Below the pieces are notes generated by a model. That model was not told where the DNA came from, made no database searches, and saw only the letters and a list, made by a program, of their open reading frames with translations. Shown here piece by piece: positions 1-9,172 of a stretch of DNA of 64,000 bases (within the stretch, counting starts at the first letter, position 1; each line of letters opens with the position of its first letter). The DNA lies in the NCBI RefSeq assembly GCF_014217785.1, contig NZ_CP048814.1:1240001-1304000 (forward strand), in the 5' to 3' direction. The stretch is from Rhodococcus triatomae (GTDB taxonomy: Bacteria; Actinomycetota; Actinomycetes; Mycobacteriales; Mycobacteriaceae). A program made the position numbers and the translations under genes.

Positions 1-1
1 G

Positions 2-1015
2 GTCGGTGACCAGGCACTGGCGCCCGTCCTCGTCGCCACCGGCGACGCGATCGGTACGCCCGTGGACGTCAGCGAGATCGGTTCCGCCGACGAGGCCAGG
101 GACCGCGTCCGTGACGGTGACCTCGACGTCGCCGTCCTCACCGAGCCGTCCGGCGCCGCCACGGCCGTCACGAACGAGGAGATCGGCGCGAACCTGCGTG
201 CCGTCGTCGATTCGGCTGTCGCCCAGAACGCCCAGGCGCGGGCACTCACCGAGCAGGGCGTCGACTCCGCCGCGCTCGCCGAGGCCACCTCGCAGGCCAC
301 CGTCACCGTCGAGGCACTCGACCCGCCGGACCCGGAACAGGGGCAGCGGGTGGCACTGTCCGTGACGGTGGTCATCCTGCTGTACATGCAGATCCTCGGA
401 TTCGGCATGTACGTCGCGATGGGCGTCGTGGAGGAGAAGTCGAGCCGCGTCGTGGAACTGCTGCTGTCGACACTGCGGCCGCTGCAGCTGTTGTGGGGCA
501 AGGTGATCGGCATCGGTGCGGTCGGACTGCTCCAGCTGGTGGTGTACGGGATCGCCGGCGTCGCGACGGGGCTGGCCACCGGGGTCCTCACCGTCACGGG
601 CACCGCATTCGGTGTCCTGTTCGGCACCATCGGATGGTTCGTCCTCGGCTTCGCGTTCTTCGCCGTCCTCTATGCGGCCGCCGGATCGATGGTCTCGCGT
701 CAGGAGGACGTGAACGCCACCGCGACACCGCTCATGCTGGTCATCCTCGCGATGTTCTTCAGCGCCTTCACCGCGATCGGCAACCCCGACGGCACGCTGA
801 GCAACGTACTGAGCTGGATACCTCCGTTCTCCGCCATCCTCATGCCGCTGCGCATCGCGGCCGGAGTGGCGAGCCCGGCGCAGATCGTGGGCACCGCCCT
901 GTTGATGATCGCGGTCACCGCCGCACTCAGTGTGCTGGCCGCGAAGATCTACCAGCGGTCGATCCTGCGCATCGGCAAGGTGGTGTCGTGGAAGGAAGCG
1001 CTCGGACGATCCTGA
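2..1015 (+). CDS. ABC-2 type transporter permease (NatB-like), 5' end missing
   Basis: This is the C-terminal part of an integral membrane permease of an ABC exporter. The reading frame is open to the first base, so the true start lies upstream of the window. About 110 residues of extracytoplasmic, Ala/Asp/Glu-rich domain are followed by several hydrophobic segments. The first runs from about 355 (motif VALSVTVVILLYMQILGFG). The VVEEKSSRVVELLLSTLRP motif that follows is typical of NatB/ABC-2 permeases and lies just after the first of these membrane helices. An ATP-binding partner gene would be expected immediately upstream. The substrate cannot be read from sequence; the family exports Na+, drugs or lipids. 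accD3 follows after 20 bases on the same strand but is probably functionally unrelated. Confidence 0.85.
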   Translation, partial: VGDQALAPVLVATGDAIGTPVDVSEIGSADEARDRVRDGDLDVAVLTEPSGAATAVTNEEIGANLRAVVDSAVAQNAQARALTEQGVDSAALAEATSQATVTVEALDPPDPEQGQRVALSVTVVILLYMQILGFGMYVAMGVVEEKSSRVVELLLSTLRPLQLLWGKVIGIGAVGLLQLVVYGIAGVATGLATGVLTVTGTAFGVLFGTIGWFVLGFAFFAVLYAAAGSMVSRQEDVNATATPLMLVILAMFFSAFTAIGNPDGTLSNVLSWIPPFSAILMPLRIAAGVASPAQIVGTALLMIAVTAALSVLAAKIYQRSILRIGKVVSWKEALGRS

Positions 1016-1035
1016 TCCTCCGCTAATCTCGCGTC

Positions 1036-2526
1036 ATGGCCACCCGCATCGCGGCTCGCGAGATCCTGGATCTGGTGCTCGATCCCGGGAGTTTCGTCTC
1101 CTGGGATCGAGCACCCGTCGACACGAGCCCGGGCGCCGCGTACCGCGCCGATCTCGAGCGGGCGGCCGAACGCGCCGGAACGGACGAGTCGGTGATCACC
1201 GGTGCCGGCACGGTGCGGGGTCGCACCGTCGCGGTGATCGCATGCGAATTCTCGTTCCTCGCCGGATCGATCGGGGTCGCTGCCGCCGAGCGGATCACCG
1301 CCGCGATCGAACGCGCCGGCGCGGAGCGGCTTCCCCTGCTCGCCTCCCCCACGTCGGGTGGCACCCGGATGCAGGAGGGCACCGTCGCATTCGTGCAGAT
1401 GGTGAAGATCGCGGCCGCTGTCGCCGCGCACAAGGCCCTGCACCTGCCGTACCTCGTCTATCTGCGCAATCCGACGACCGGCGGCGTGTTCGCCTCCTGG
1501 GGCTCGCTCGGCCACATCACCGTCGCCGAACCCGGCGCCCTGGTCGGATTTCTCGGGCCCAGGGTGTACCAGGCGCTCTACAACGAGCCGTTCCCCGAGG
1601 GCGTGCAGACCGCGGAGAACCTCTACCGCAACGGCGTGATCGACGGGGTGGTTCCCGCCCGGCGACTGCGCACGCTCGTACACCGGGTGCTCCGTGTCCT
1701 CGTCGACGCCCCCTCGGCACGAGACGACGCCGCGCCCGACCGGGAACCGATCCCCGACCGGCCGGCGTGGGCGTCGGTCCTGCTGTCCCGACGCCCGGAT
1801 CGCCCCGGCATCCGGCAACTCCTGCGCCATGCGGCCACCGAACAGGTCCCGCTCAGTGGAACGGGGCAGGGCGAGGCCGACCGCACCGTCCTCCTCTCGC
1901 TCGCCCGGTTCCGCGGCGTGCCGTGTGTCCTGCTCGGCCAGGACCGCAGCGGGCAGTCCCTGCGGCACACGATGGGGCCGGGCGCCCTGCGCGAGGCACG
2001 CCGGGGCATGAAGCTCGCCGAGGAGCTGCAACTTCCCCTGGTCCTGGTGATCGACACCCTCGGGGCGGCGTTGTCGAAGGAAGCCGAGGAGCGTGGGCTG
2101 GCACCCGAAATCGCCCGATGCATCAGTGATCTGGTCACGCTGCGAACTCCCACGGTCTCGGTGCTGCTGGGGCAGGGCACAGGCGGCGGAGCGCTCGCCT
2201 TCCTGCCCGCGGATCGTGTCGTCGCCGCCCAGAACGGCTGGCTCGCACCGCTTCCTCCCGAGGGGGCCAGTGCCATCGTTCACCGGGACACCGCGCATGC
2301 CCCGGACATGGCCGCCGCCCAGGGGATCCGATCCCTGGACCTGCTGCGCGACGGGATCGTCGACACGATCGTCCCGGAGCTTCCGGACGCCGCCGACGAG
2401 CCGGTGGACTTCGCCAAACGAGTGGGCAGCGCCATCGCCTCGTCATTGCACGCCCTCGCCGCGTCGCCCGCGGAGGAACGGATGTCCGCACGCCTGGGCC
2501 GCTACCGCGGACTCGGGCTTCCCTGA
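1036..2526 (+). CDS. accD3: Acyl-CoA carboxylase carboxyltransferase subunit AccD3-like
   Basis: The 496-residue protein has two crotonase-fold carboxyltransferase halves. The N half carries ACEFSFLAGSIGVAAAERI and LLASPTSGGTRMQEG (residues about 75-120). The C half carries VLLGQGTGGGALAFLPADRV (about 375-395), the acyl-CoA/biotin-binding glycine signatures. Length and wording closely match mycobacterial AccD3 (Rv0904c, about 495 aa, from memory), in which alpha- and beta-type carboxyltransferase halves sit on one chain. The family transfers CO2 from carboxybiotin to an acyl-CoA in the cytoplasm; the biotinylated partner is encoded elsewhere. It marks one end of a stretch syntenic with Rv0904c-Rv0861c. 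In M. tuberculosis prrA is next to accD3; here about 15 kb of accessory genes intervene. Confidence 0.88.
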   Translation: MATRIAAREILDLVLDPGSFVSWDRAPVDTSPGAAYRADLERAAERAGTDESVITGAGTVRGRTVAVIACEFSFLAGSIGVAAAERITAAIERAGAERLPLLASPTSGGTRMQEGTVAFVQMVKIAAAVAAHKALHLPYLVYLRNPTTGGVFASWGSLGHITVAEPGALVGFLGPRVYQALYNEPFPEGVQTAENLYRNGVIDGVVPARRLRTLVHRVLRVLVDAPSARDDAAPDREPIPDRPAWASVLLSRRPDRPGIRQLLRHAATEQVPLSGTGQGEADRTVLLSLARFRGVPCVLLGQDRSGQSLRHTMGPGALREARRGMKLAEELQLPLVLVIDTLGAALSKEAEERGLAPEIARCISDLVTLRTPTVSVLLGQGTGGGALAFLPADRVVAAQNGWLAPLPPEGASAIVHRDTAHAPDMAAAQGIRSLDLLRDGIVDTIVPELPDAADEPVDFAKRVGSAIASSLHALAASPAEERMSARLGRYRGLGLP

Positions 2527-2541
2527 GCCAGTGATGTTCCC

Positions 2542-4216
<1,675 letters not shown>

Positions 4217-4244
4217 CCGAGAATGGCCGGCTGGTTCGAAATAT

Positions 4245-4256
4245 GTCAATATTGAC
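4245..4256. promoter_or_regulatory. Palindromic operator at the arsR start
   Basis: GTCAATATTGAC is a perfect 12-base palindrome ending two bases before the GTG of arsR. The surrounding ATATGTCAATA is shared with the operator at 6621-6630, suggesting both are ArsR-type sites. Because it overlaps where a -10 box for a leaderless transcript would be, binding would block transcription directly. Confidence 0.65.
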
Positions 4257-4258
4257 CG

Positions 4259-4639
4259 GTGTCGAATCAAGGGGAACTGACGCCGTCCGGCCAATCCTGT
4301 GTTCCGCTGGTGCGCGAGCCGCTGTCCGCGGAGTCGTCCGCCCAGCTGGCCACAGCATTCAAGGCGCTCGGCGACCCGGTGCGGTTGCGATTGTTGAGCT
4401 TGGTGGCCAGCCACGAGGGCGGCGAGGCGTGCGTGTGCGACATCTCCGGTTCGTTCGATCTGTCGCAGCCGACCATCTCGCACCATCTGAAGATCCTCCG
4501 GGAGGCCGGGGTCCTGGACTGCGAGCGCCGCGGCACGTGGGTGTACTACCGGGTGGTCGCGCCTACTCTTGCCCAGCTGTCCGCCGTGCTGTCTCCGGAA
4601 TCGTCGTCCCCACGAGCACAAGCACCGACACTCCGGTGA
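4259..4639 (+). CDS. arsR: ArsR/SmtB-family arsenic-responsive repressor
   Basis: A 126-residue winged-helix protein. It has the ArsR signature FKALGDPVRLRLLSLVAS (about 31-48), a metal-binding CVCD motif near residue 58, the recognition helix LSQPTISHHLKILREAGVL, and the wing GTWVYYRV. The family represses its own operon and leaves DNA when As(III)/Sb(III) bind the cysteines. The start is GTG; no Shine-Dalgarno is visible and a palindromic operator ends two bases upstream, consistent with a leaderless mRNA. Its stop overlaps the GTG of acr3 (GTGA), so the two are translationally coupled. A second arsR lies at 6657. Confidence 0.9.
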   Translation: MSNQGELTPSGQSCVPLVREPLSAESSAQLATAFKALGDPVRLRLLSLVASHEGGEACVCDISGSFDLSQPTISHHLKILREAGVLDCERRGTWVYYRVVAPTLAQLSAVLSPESSSPRAQAPTLR

Positions 4640-5727
4640 CCAGGACGGACCGGCCCGCCGCGGTCGTCGGCACGATGTCCGTACTCGACCGGTTCCTGCC
4701 GGTGTGGATCGGCGGCGCCATGGTGGTAGGCCTCCTGTTCGGCAGGATGGTTCCCACGCTCGGCGAGGCTCTCGGGCGAGTGGAGCTCGACGGGATATCG
4801 CTGCCCATCGCCGTCGGGCTGCTGGTCATGATGTATCCGGTGCTCGCGAAGGTTCGCTACGACCGGCTCGACACCGTCACCGGCGACCGCCGCCTGTTGA
4901 TCGGCTCCCTCGCGCTCAACTGGGTCGTCGGCCCGGCGTTGATGTTCGCGGTCGCCTGGCTACTCCTTCCGGACCTTCCGGAGTACCGGACCGGGCTGAT
5001 CATCGTCGGCCTGGCGCGCTGCATCGCGATGGTGATCATCTGGAACGACCTCGCGGGTGGGGACCGGGAAGCCGCCGCGGTACTCGTCGCGATCAACTCG
5101 GTGTTCCAGGTGATCATGTTCGCCGGTCTCGGCTGGTTCTACCTGTCCGTGCTGCCGGGGTGGCTGGGACTGGAACAGGCCACCATCGACACCTCACCGT
5201 GGCAGATCGCGAAGTCGGTGCTGATCTTTCTGGGCATCCCACTGGTCGCCGGCTACCTCACCCGCCGATACGGCGAGAAAGCCAAGGGCCGCACCTGGTA
5301 CGAGGACCGGTTCCTTCCCCGGATCGGACCGTGGGCGCTGTACGGATTGCTGTTCACGATCGTCGTGCTGTTCGCACTGCAGGGCGACCAGATCACCTCG
5401 CGGCCACTGGATGTCGTGCGTATCGCGGTTCCGCTGCTGGTCTATTTCGTGGTGATGTGGGGCAGCGGCATCCTGCTCGGCGCCGCGATGGGGCTCGGAT
5501 ATGCCCGCACCACCACTCTCGCGTTCACCGCCGCGGGCAACAACTTCGAGTTGGCGATCGCGGTGGCGATCGCCACCTACGGCGTGAGCTCCGGCCAGGC
5601 GCTGGCCGGGGTAGTCGGACCGTTGATCGAGGTCCCCGTACTGGTCGGCCTGGTCTACGTCGCCCTCGCACTGCGCGCACGCTTCCCCGATACACGCCGA
5701 GCACCGGCACTCACGAAGGAGTTCTGA
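4636..5727 (+). CDS. acr3: Arsenite efflux permease, ACR3 family
   Basis: A 363-residue polytopic membrane protein with about ten hydrophobic segments. ACR3 hallmarks include RMVPTLGEALGRVELDGISLPIAVGLLVMMYPVLAKVRYDRL near the N terminus, GLARCIAMVIIWNDLAGGD with the conserved Cys of the pathway, and FTAAGNNFELAIAVAIATYG near the C terminus. The family exports As(OH)3 by proton antiport. It starts at GTG within the arsR stop and is followed three bases later by arsC, so arsR-acr3-arsC is one operon. The start was set by the overlap and by the beginning of family similarity at MSVLDRFLPVWIG. Confidence 0.93.
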   Translation: MTRTDRPAAVVGTMSVLDRFLPVWIGGAMVVGLLFGRMVPTLGEALGRVELDGISLPIAVGLLVMMYPVLAKVRYDRLDTVTGDRRLLIGSLALNWVVGPALMFAVAWLLLPDLPEYRTGLIIVGLARCIAMVIIWNDLAGGDREAAAVLVAINSVFQVIMFAGLGWFYLSVLPGWLGLEQATIDTSPWQIAKSVLIFLGIPLVAGYLTRRYGEKAKGRTWYEDRFLPRIGPWALYGLLFTIVVLFALQGDQITSRPLDVVRIAVPLLVYFVVMWGSGILLGAAMGLGYARTTTLAFTAAGNNFELAIAVAIATYGVSSGQALAGVVGPLIEVPVLVGLVYVALALRARFPDTRRAPALTKEF

Positions 5728-5730
5728 ACG

Positions 5731-6144
5731 ATGCTTGCCACCGCGAGCGTGCTGTTCGTATGCGTCAAGAACGGCGGAAAATCACAGATGGCAGCCGGTC
5801 TCATGCGCGTGGCAACGGCCGATACCGTCGAGGTCCACTCGGCCGGAACCCGCCCCGGCAGCGAGATCAACGCTCTCTCTGCCGAATCCCTGATCGAAGT
5901 CGGGATCGACATCACCGACGAACGTCCGAAGCCGCTCGATCCCGACCTGATCCGCCGAGTGGACGTCGTGGTCACTCTCGGCAGCGAAGCGCGCGTCGAT
6001 GTCGGGCCGGGAGTCCGGCTCGAGAACTGGAACATCGAAGAACCGTCGTTGCGCGGTGTCGACGGGATCGAGCGGATGCGACTGATTCGGGACGAGATCG
6101 CCACTCGCGTAGACGATCTCGCCACACGACTACTCGACGAGTGA
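5731..6144 (+). CDS. arsC: Arsenate reductase, mycothiol/mycoredoxin-type (LMW-phosphatase fold)
   Basis: A 137-residue low-molecular-weight tyrosine-phosphatase-fold protein with the P-loop VCVKNGGKSQMA at residues 10-21. The nucleophile Cys11 is the only cysteine in the protein. Thioredoxin-coupled ArsC enzymes need three cysteines. A single one fits the actinobacterial mechanism, in which arsenate is joined to mycothiol and reduced with mycoredoxin, as for Corynebacterium glutamicum ArsC1/ArsC2. The usual P-loop Arg is Lys here, as I recall for that subgroup. It is the last gene of arsR-acr3-arsC and supplies arsenite to the ACR3 pump. Confidence 0.88.
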   Translation: MLATASVLFVCVKNGGKSQMAAGLMRVATADTVEVHSAGTRPGSEINALSAESLIEVGIDITDERPKPLDPDLIRRVDVVVTLGSEARVDVGPGVRLENWNIEEPSLRGVDGIERMRLIRDEIATRVDDLATRLLDE

Positions 6145-6154
6145 CGGCGAGCCG

Positions 6155-6556
6155 CTACCGCACGTCGGTCGCGGCGCTCGAGCCGAACGTGTCCGAATCC
6201 GACAGCACCGTGTACACCTCCCACCGCTCCCCATCCGGAGCGGTGACCCAGACCTTGTCCTGGGTGGCGAAGCAACATGTCGCACCGATCTCTTCGTCGG
6301 TGAACAGTCCCTCTCCGCTCAGGCGTGCGATTTCCTCGTGCACTGCCGCCGACGATTCGACCTCGACACCGAGATGGTTGATCGTGCCTCCTCGGCCCGG
6401 GTTCTCGAGCAACACCAGTTTCAACGGCGGGTCCGCGACGACGAAGTTCGCATAGCCCGGCTTCAGTTTCGCCGGACGGGTGCGGAACAGCGCGGAATAG
6501 AACGCGACCGCCTTCGGCAAGTCGTCGACATCGAGAGCGAGTTGAGCGCGTGACAT
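6155..6556 (-). CDS. arsI: ArsI/CadI-family VOC metalloprotein (C-As lyase-like)
   Basis: A 133-residue vicinal-oxygen-chelate protein beginning MSRAQLALDVDDLPKAVAFYSALF. It keeps the VOC metal ligands in NHLGVEVES and the vicinal cysteine pair in GATCCFATQDKVWVTAPDG, which binds trivalent organoarsenicals in ArsI. The family covers CadI (cadmium/arsenic-induced, M. tuberculosis Rv2641) and ArsI, which cleaves the C-As bond of methylarsenite. The ATG at 6556 was chosen over an upstream in-frame start because similarity begins there. It is transcribed toward arsC and away from the second arsR, with two palindromic operators between. Which metal matters here cannot be read from sequence. Confidence 0.85.
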   Translation of the reverse strand: MSRAQLALDVDDLPKAVAFYSALFRTRPAKLKPGYANFVVADPPLKLVLLENPGRGGTINHLGVEVESSAAVHEEIARLSGEGLFTDEEIGATCCFATQDKVWVTAPDGERWEVYTVLSDSDTFGSSAATDVR

Positions 6557-6576
6557 GAGACAGCCTCCAGGTGTGT

Positions 6577-6630
6577 GACATATGTCGAATAGGTACGCAG
6601 GCAAGGCTGACGACCTTTTCGACATATGTC
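6577..6630. promoter_or_regulatory. Twin palindromic ArsR operators (6577-6586 and 6621-6630)
   Basis: GACATATGTC occurs twice, at 6577-6586 and 6621-6630, 44 bp apart start to start. Both lie in the 100-base divergent region between arsI and arsR2. Each is a perfect 10-base palindrome. The second is embedded in TATGTCAATA, also present at the first arsR operator (4242-4251). One site lies near each gene start, so the regulator could control both directions. Confidence 0.75.
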
Positions 6631-6656
6631 AATAGATCTCGCGTAGGATCGAGCAC

Positions 6657-7016
6657 ATGCCCAAGGCGCTGCCGACCATCGACGTGAGCTCACCCGTCTG
6701 CTGCAACCCCATATCGGCCGCGCCGATGAACGACGACGCAGCACTCCAGGTCGCACTGCGCCTCAAGGCCCTGGCCGACCCGGCACGGATAAAGCTCATG
6801 TCGATCCTGCTCACCACGGAGAGCGGGGAGATCTGCACCTGCGATCTGGCCGCCGGCATCGGCCTCACCGAATCAACCGCAAGCCATCACCTCGGCCAGC
6901 TCCGCAAGGCCGGCATGGTCGAGTCCACTCGCCGAGGCATGAACGTGTATTACAGCGCCCGCAGAGACGCTCTCGACGCCCTCCGCTCGATCCTCGACCC
7001 GAACTGCTGCACTTAA
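6657..7016 (+). CDS. Second ArsR/SmtB-family repressor
   Basis: A 119-residue winged-helix repressor with cysteine clusters in three places: SPVCCNP near the N terminus, ICTCDL in the helix before the DNA-reading helix, and NCCT at the very end. The recognition region is LTESTASHHLGQLRKAGMVESTRRGMNVYYSA. The extra terminal cysteines resemble the Rv2642 type found beside cadI in M. tuberculosis, and this gene likewise sits divergently beside arsI/cadI. It probably controls arsI and itself through the two GACATATGTC sites. The metal specificity (As, Sb or Cd) is uncertain. Confidence 0.9.
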   Translation: MPKALPTIDVSSPVCCNPISAAPMNDDAALQVALRLKALADPARIKLMSILLTTESGEICTCDLAAGIGLTESTASHHLGQLRKAGMVESTRRGMNVYYSARRDALDALRSILDPNCCT

Positions 7017-7042
7017 CATTTCGCCGGACACCCACTCTTGTT

Positions 7043-7058
7043 TCGAACATTCTTTCGA
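7043..7058. promoter_or_regulatory. LexA (SOS) box upstream of the HNH gene
   Basis: TCGAACATTCTTTCGA matches the actinobacterial LexA box TCGAAC-N4-GTTCGA with one mismatch. It lies 15 bases before the ATG. A larger inverted repeat, GAACATT at 7045-7051 and AATGTTC at 7062-7068, overlaps it. M. tuberculosis 13E12-repeat genes of the same family are known to carry SOS boxes. Confidence 0.65.
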
Positions 7059-7072
7059 GGTAATGTTCGTGT

Positions 7073-8428
7073 ATGGGGTATCAGGGGGATCGTTTCCGGG
7101 AGCGGACCAGTCGTGAGTTGTTGTGTGACGCTGTCGCGTTGAGCGCGAAGATCGCGGTGTGGGAGGCGCAGCGGGTGGCTGTGGTCGCCGAGGTCGAGCG
7201 CCGGTGTACGCGGGAGGATCACGGGTTCGCGTCGACGAAGGGGTGGTTGTCGTCGGTGACGGTGGTGTCGCCGGGTGCGGCGGGGCGGATCGTGGAACTC
7301 GGTGCCGGGTTGGCCGAGCATCCCGCGGTAGCGGAGGCGTTCGATGCGGGGTGGATCGCGTTCGAGCATGCGTTGGTGATCGTCCGGTTCTGCACGAAGC
7401 CCCCGAAAGGCATGCCCGCCGAGGCTCTACCGGGGTGTGTGGCGGCGTTGCTGGCGGCGGCGGACGGGCCGTTGGCGCGTACCGACGGAGTCCGCACGGC
7501 GATTGCGAAGTTGGAGGCGATCTTCGAATCCGATGACCAGCCCGCGTCGGAGGACACCGACCGTAACGAGCTGTATGTATCGAAGACGTTGAATGGTCGG
7601 GTCGCGATTCGTGGTGACGTGGACGCAGTGACCGGGGAGATGCTGCTGACCGCCCTGTCGAAATACTCGGCACCACACCCGGCAGCGGACGGGACCCGTG
7701 ACCCGCGCACACCGTCCCGACGTCGCGCGGACGGGCTCGCCCAGTTGTTGTCGATGCTCCTCGCGTTCGGCGAGTTGGGGGTCGAGGGTGGGGAACGTCC
7801 GCACCTGTCGGTACACGTACACGCGCGGGACCTCGGCCAGGACCGGCGGGAAGAATATGCCCGCAGAACACGGCCGGCCGACAACACAGACACGCACCCC
7901 GCCGATCCTGGTGATCCTGCTGATGTCGCTGACCTCTCTGGTCTTGCCGATGTGCGGGGTATCGCGTGGTCGCCGTGGATGGGGCCCCTCACGGTCAACA
8001 CCGCACGCTTGTTGGGGTGTGATGCGCAGGTGACGGCGATCATCCTCGACGAGCACGGCGCCCCGTTGAGTGTGGGACGCACCCACCGCACCGTCACCAG
8101 GGCCCAACGCAAGGCCCTCGCCGCCCGAGACGGTGGCTGCGCCTTCCCCGGCTGCGGAGCCACCGCCGCCTGGTGCGAGGGCCACCACATCAGACATTGG
8201 GCAGACGGCGGACCCACCGACCTCGACAACCTCGTGTTGCTCTGCGGCACCCACCACCGACTACTCCACACCACGGACTGGGAAGTGACGATCGGCAAGA
8301 CCAGGCACCCGGTATTCACCCCACCGGCGAGCGTGAGCCCGCACCGGCGCCGCGTCCCGGGACACCGGCACGCTGCCGGACAACGGTTCCGATGCAACGG
8401 GGCACGAGAACGCACCCACGCGCCGTGA
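7073..8428 (+). CDS. DUF222 / HNH endonuclease of the 13E12 repeat family
   Basis: A 451-residue protein. The N-terminal DUF222 domain (about 1-300) is rich in Ala and Arg and is followed by an HNH nuclease motif near residues 345-390. There the CxxC (CAFPGC), the GHHIRHWADGGPTDLDNLVLLC block and HHRLLH provide zinc and catalytic residues. The family (REP13E12 in M. tuberculosis) is multicopy in mycolata and often associated with phage or mobile DNA; its substrate is not known. A near-consensus LexA box precedes the gene, so DNA-damage induction is likely. The codon spectrum (long runs of GTG, TCG and GGG) differs visibly from neighbouring genes, consistent with an exchangeable element. Confidence 0.88.
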   Translation: MGYQGDRFRERTSRELLCDAVALSAKIAVWEAQRVAVVAEVERRCTREDHGFASTKGWLSSVTVVSPGAAGRIVELGAGLAEHPAVAEAFDAGWIAFEHALVIVRFCTKPPKGMPAEALPGCVAALLAAADGPLARTDGVRTAIAKLEAIFESDDQPASEDTDRNELYVSKTLNGRVAIRGDVDAVTGEMLLTALSKYSAPHPAADGTRDPRTPSRRRADGLAQLLSMLLAFGELGVEGGERPHLSVHVHARDLGQDRREEYARRTRPADNTDTHPADPGDPADVADLSGLADVRGIAWSPWMGPLTVNTARLLGCDAQVTAIILDEHGAPLSVGRTHRTVTRAQRKALAARDGGCAFPGCGATAAWCEGHHIRHWADGGPTDLDNLVLLCGTHHRLLHTTDWEVTIGKTRHPVFTPPASVSPHRRRVPGHRHAAGQRFRCNGARERTHAP

Positions 8429-8434
8429 GGTCGA

Positions 8435-9109
8435 TCAGCTGCTTGCTGCCACGATCGCCGGAGTTGTCGCGGCGATCATGATCGCCGTATTCACCGCATC
8501 CACCGCCTTGCGAACGGCCTTGCCTGCCCAATCGCCCTCGGCGATCTCCTTGGCGCGCTTCTTCATCGCCCTCTTGTCCGCATTCGGAAAGAGCTTGGGA
8601 GCCACGTCGACGGCTGCGATCAAGGAAATCAATGCAGCCGTGCGATGAGTCGGCGTGATGCCGTCGACGAGCGACGCACCGATCTCGGCGCGCAAGGCGT
8701 GCTCACGGCTGCCGTCCACCTGCGGCCACCGCACCGAGGGGAAGAGCCCGAGAATCCGCGAGCGCTCCTCCCTCACCCACCCGTCCGCGACGAGGCGGGT
8801 AGCCACCTTGTCCCGAATACCCTTGGACAACTTCTCGATCGCGCTCTCCGGCTTCAGCGGACGACCCTTACCCACGATCTCGACGGCATCCCGGAGCAGC
8901 GGATCCTCCGGGAACTCCTGCGTGCGGATCACCAGCCGGCCCTTGCGCGCGTCCTCACCGGGCTCGGCCGGGGTGACGACCCCGGTCAACGCCAGATCCA
9001 GCAACACCGCACCGGCGAGCACACGAGGCAGCTTCGTGCTGTCCACCAGTGGTTTCCCGGATTCCTCGTCGAGCATGAGCAGCAGCAGATCTTCGGCGAG
9101 CAGCGTCAT
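8435..9109 (-). CDS. GPP34 (Golgi phosphoprotein 3)-family protein
   Basis: A 224-residue protein opening MTLLAEDLLLLMLDEESGK, the signature start of bacterial GPP34 proteins. The family is named for eukaryotic GOLPH3, which binds phosphatidylinositol-4-phosphate; its role in actinobacteria is not established. Family-like features are VLAGAVLLDLALTG (about 28-41) and LGLFPSVRWP near the middle. The C-terminal segment AVRKAVDAVNTAIMIAATTPAIVAASS is amphipathic to hydrophobic and could associate with membrane. The ATG at 9109 was preferred because MTLLAEDL is where family similarity starts. It converges with the HNH gene, leaving six bases between the stops. Confidence 0.8.
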   Translation of the reverse strand: MTLLAEDLLLLMLDEESGKPLVDSTKLPRVLAGAVLLDLALTGVVTPAEPGEDARKGRLVIRTQEFPEDPLLRDAVEIVGKGRPLKPESAIEKLSKGIRDKVATRLVADGWVREERSRILGLFPSVRWPQVDGSREHALRAEIGASLVDGITPTHRTAALISLIAAVDVAPKLFPNADKRAMKKRAKEIAEGDWAGKAVRKAVDAVNTAIMIAATTPAIVAASS

Positions 9110-9172
9110 GCGATCACGGTACGGTGCTTGCCCCACCTACGCAGCAGACGAAAGGGTAACAATCCGGGATCG

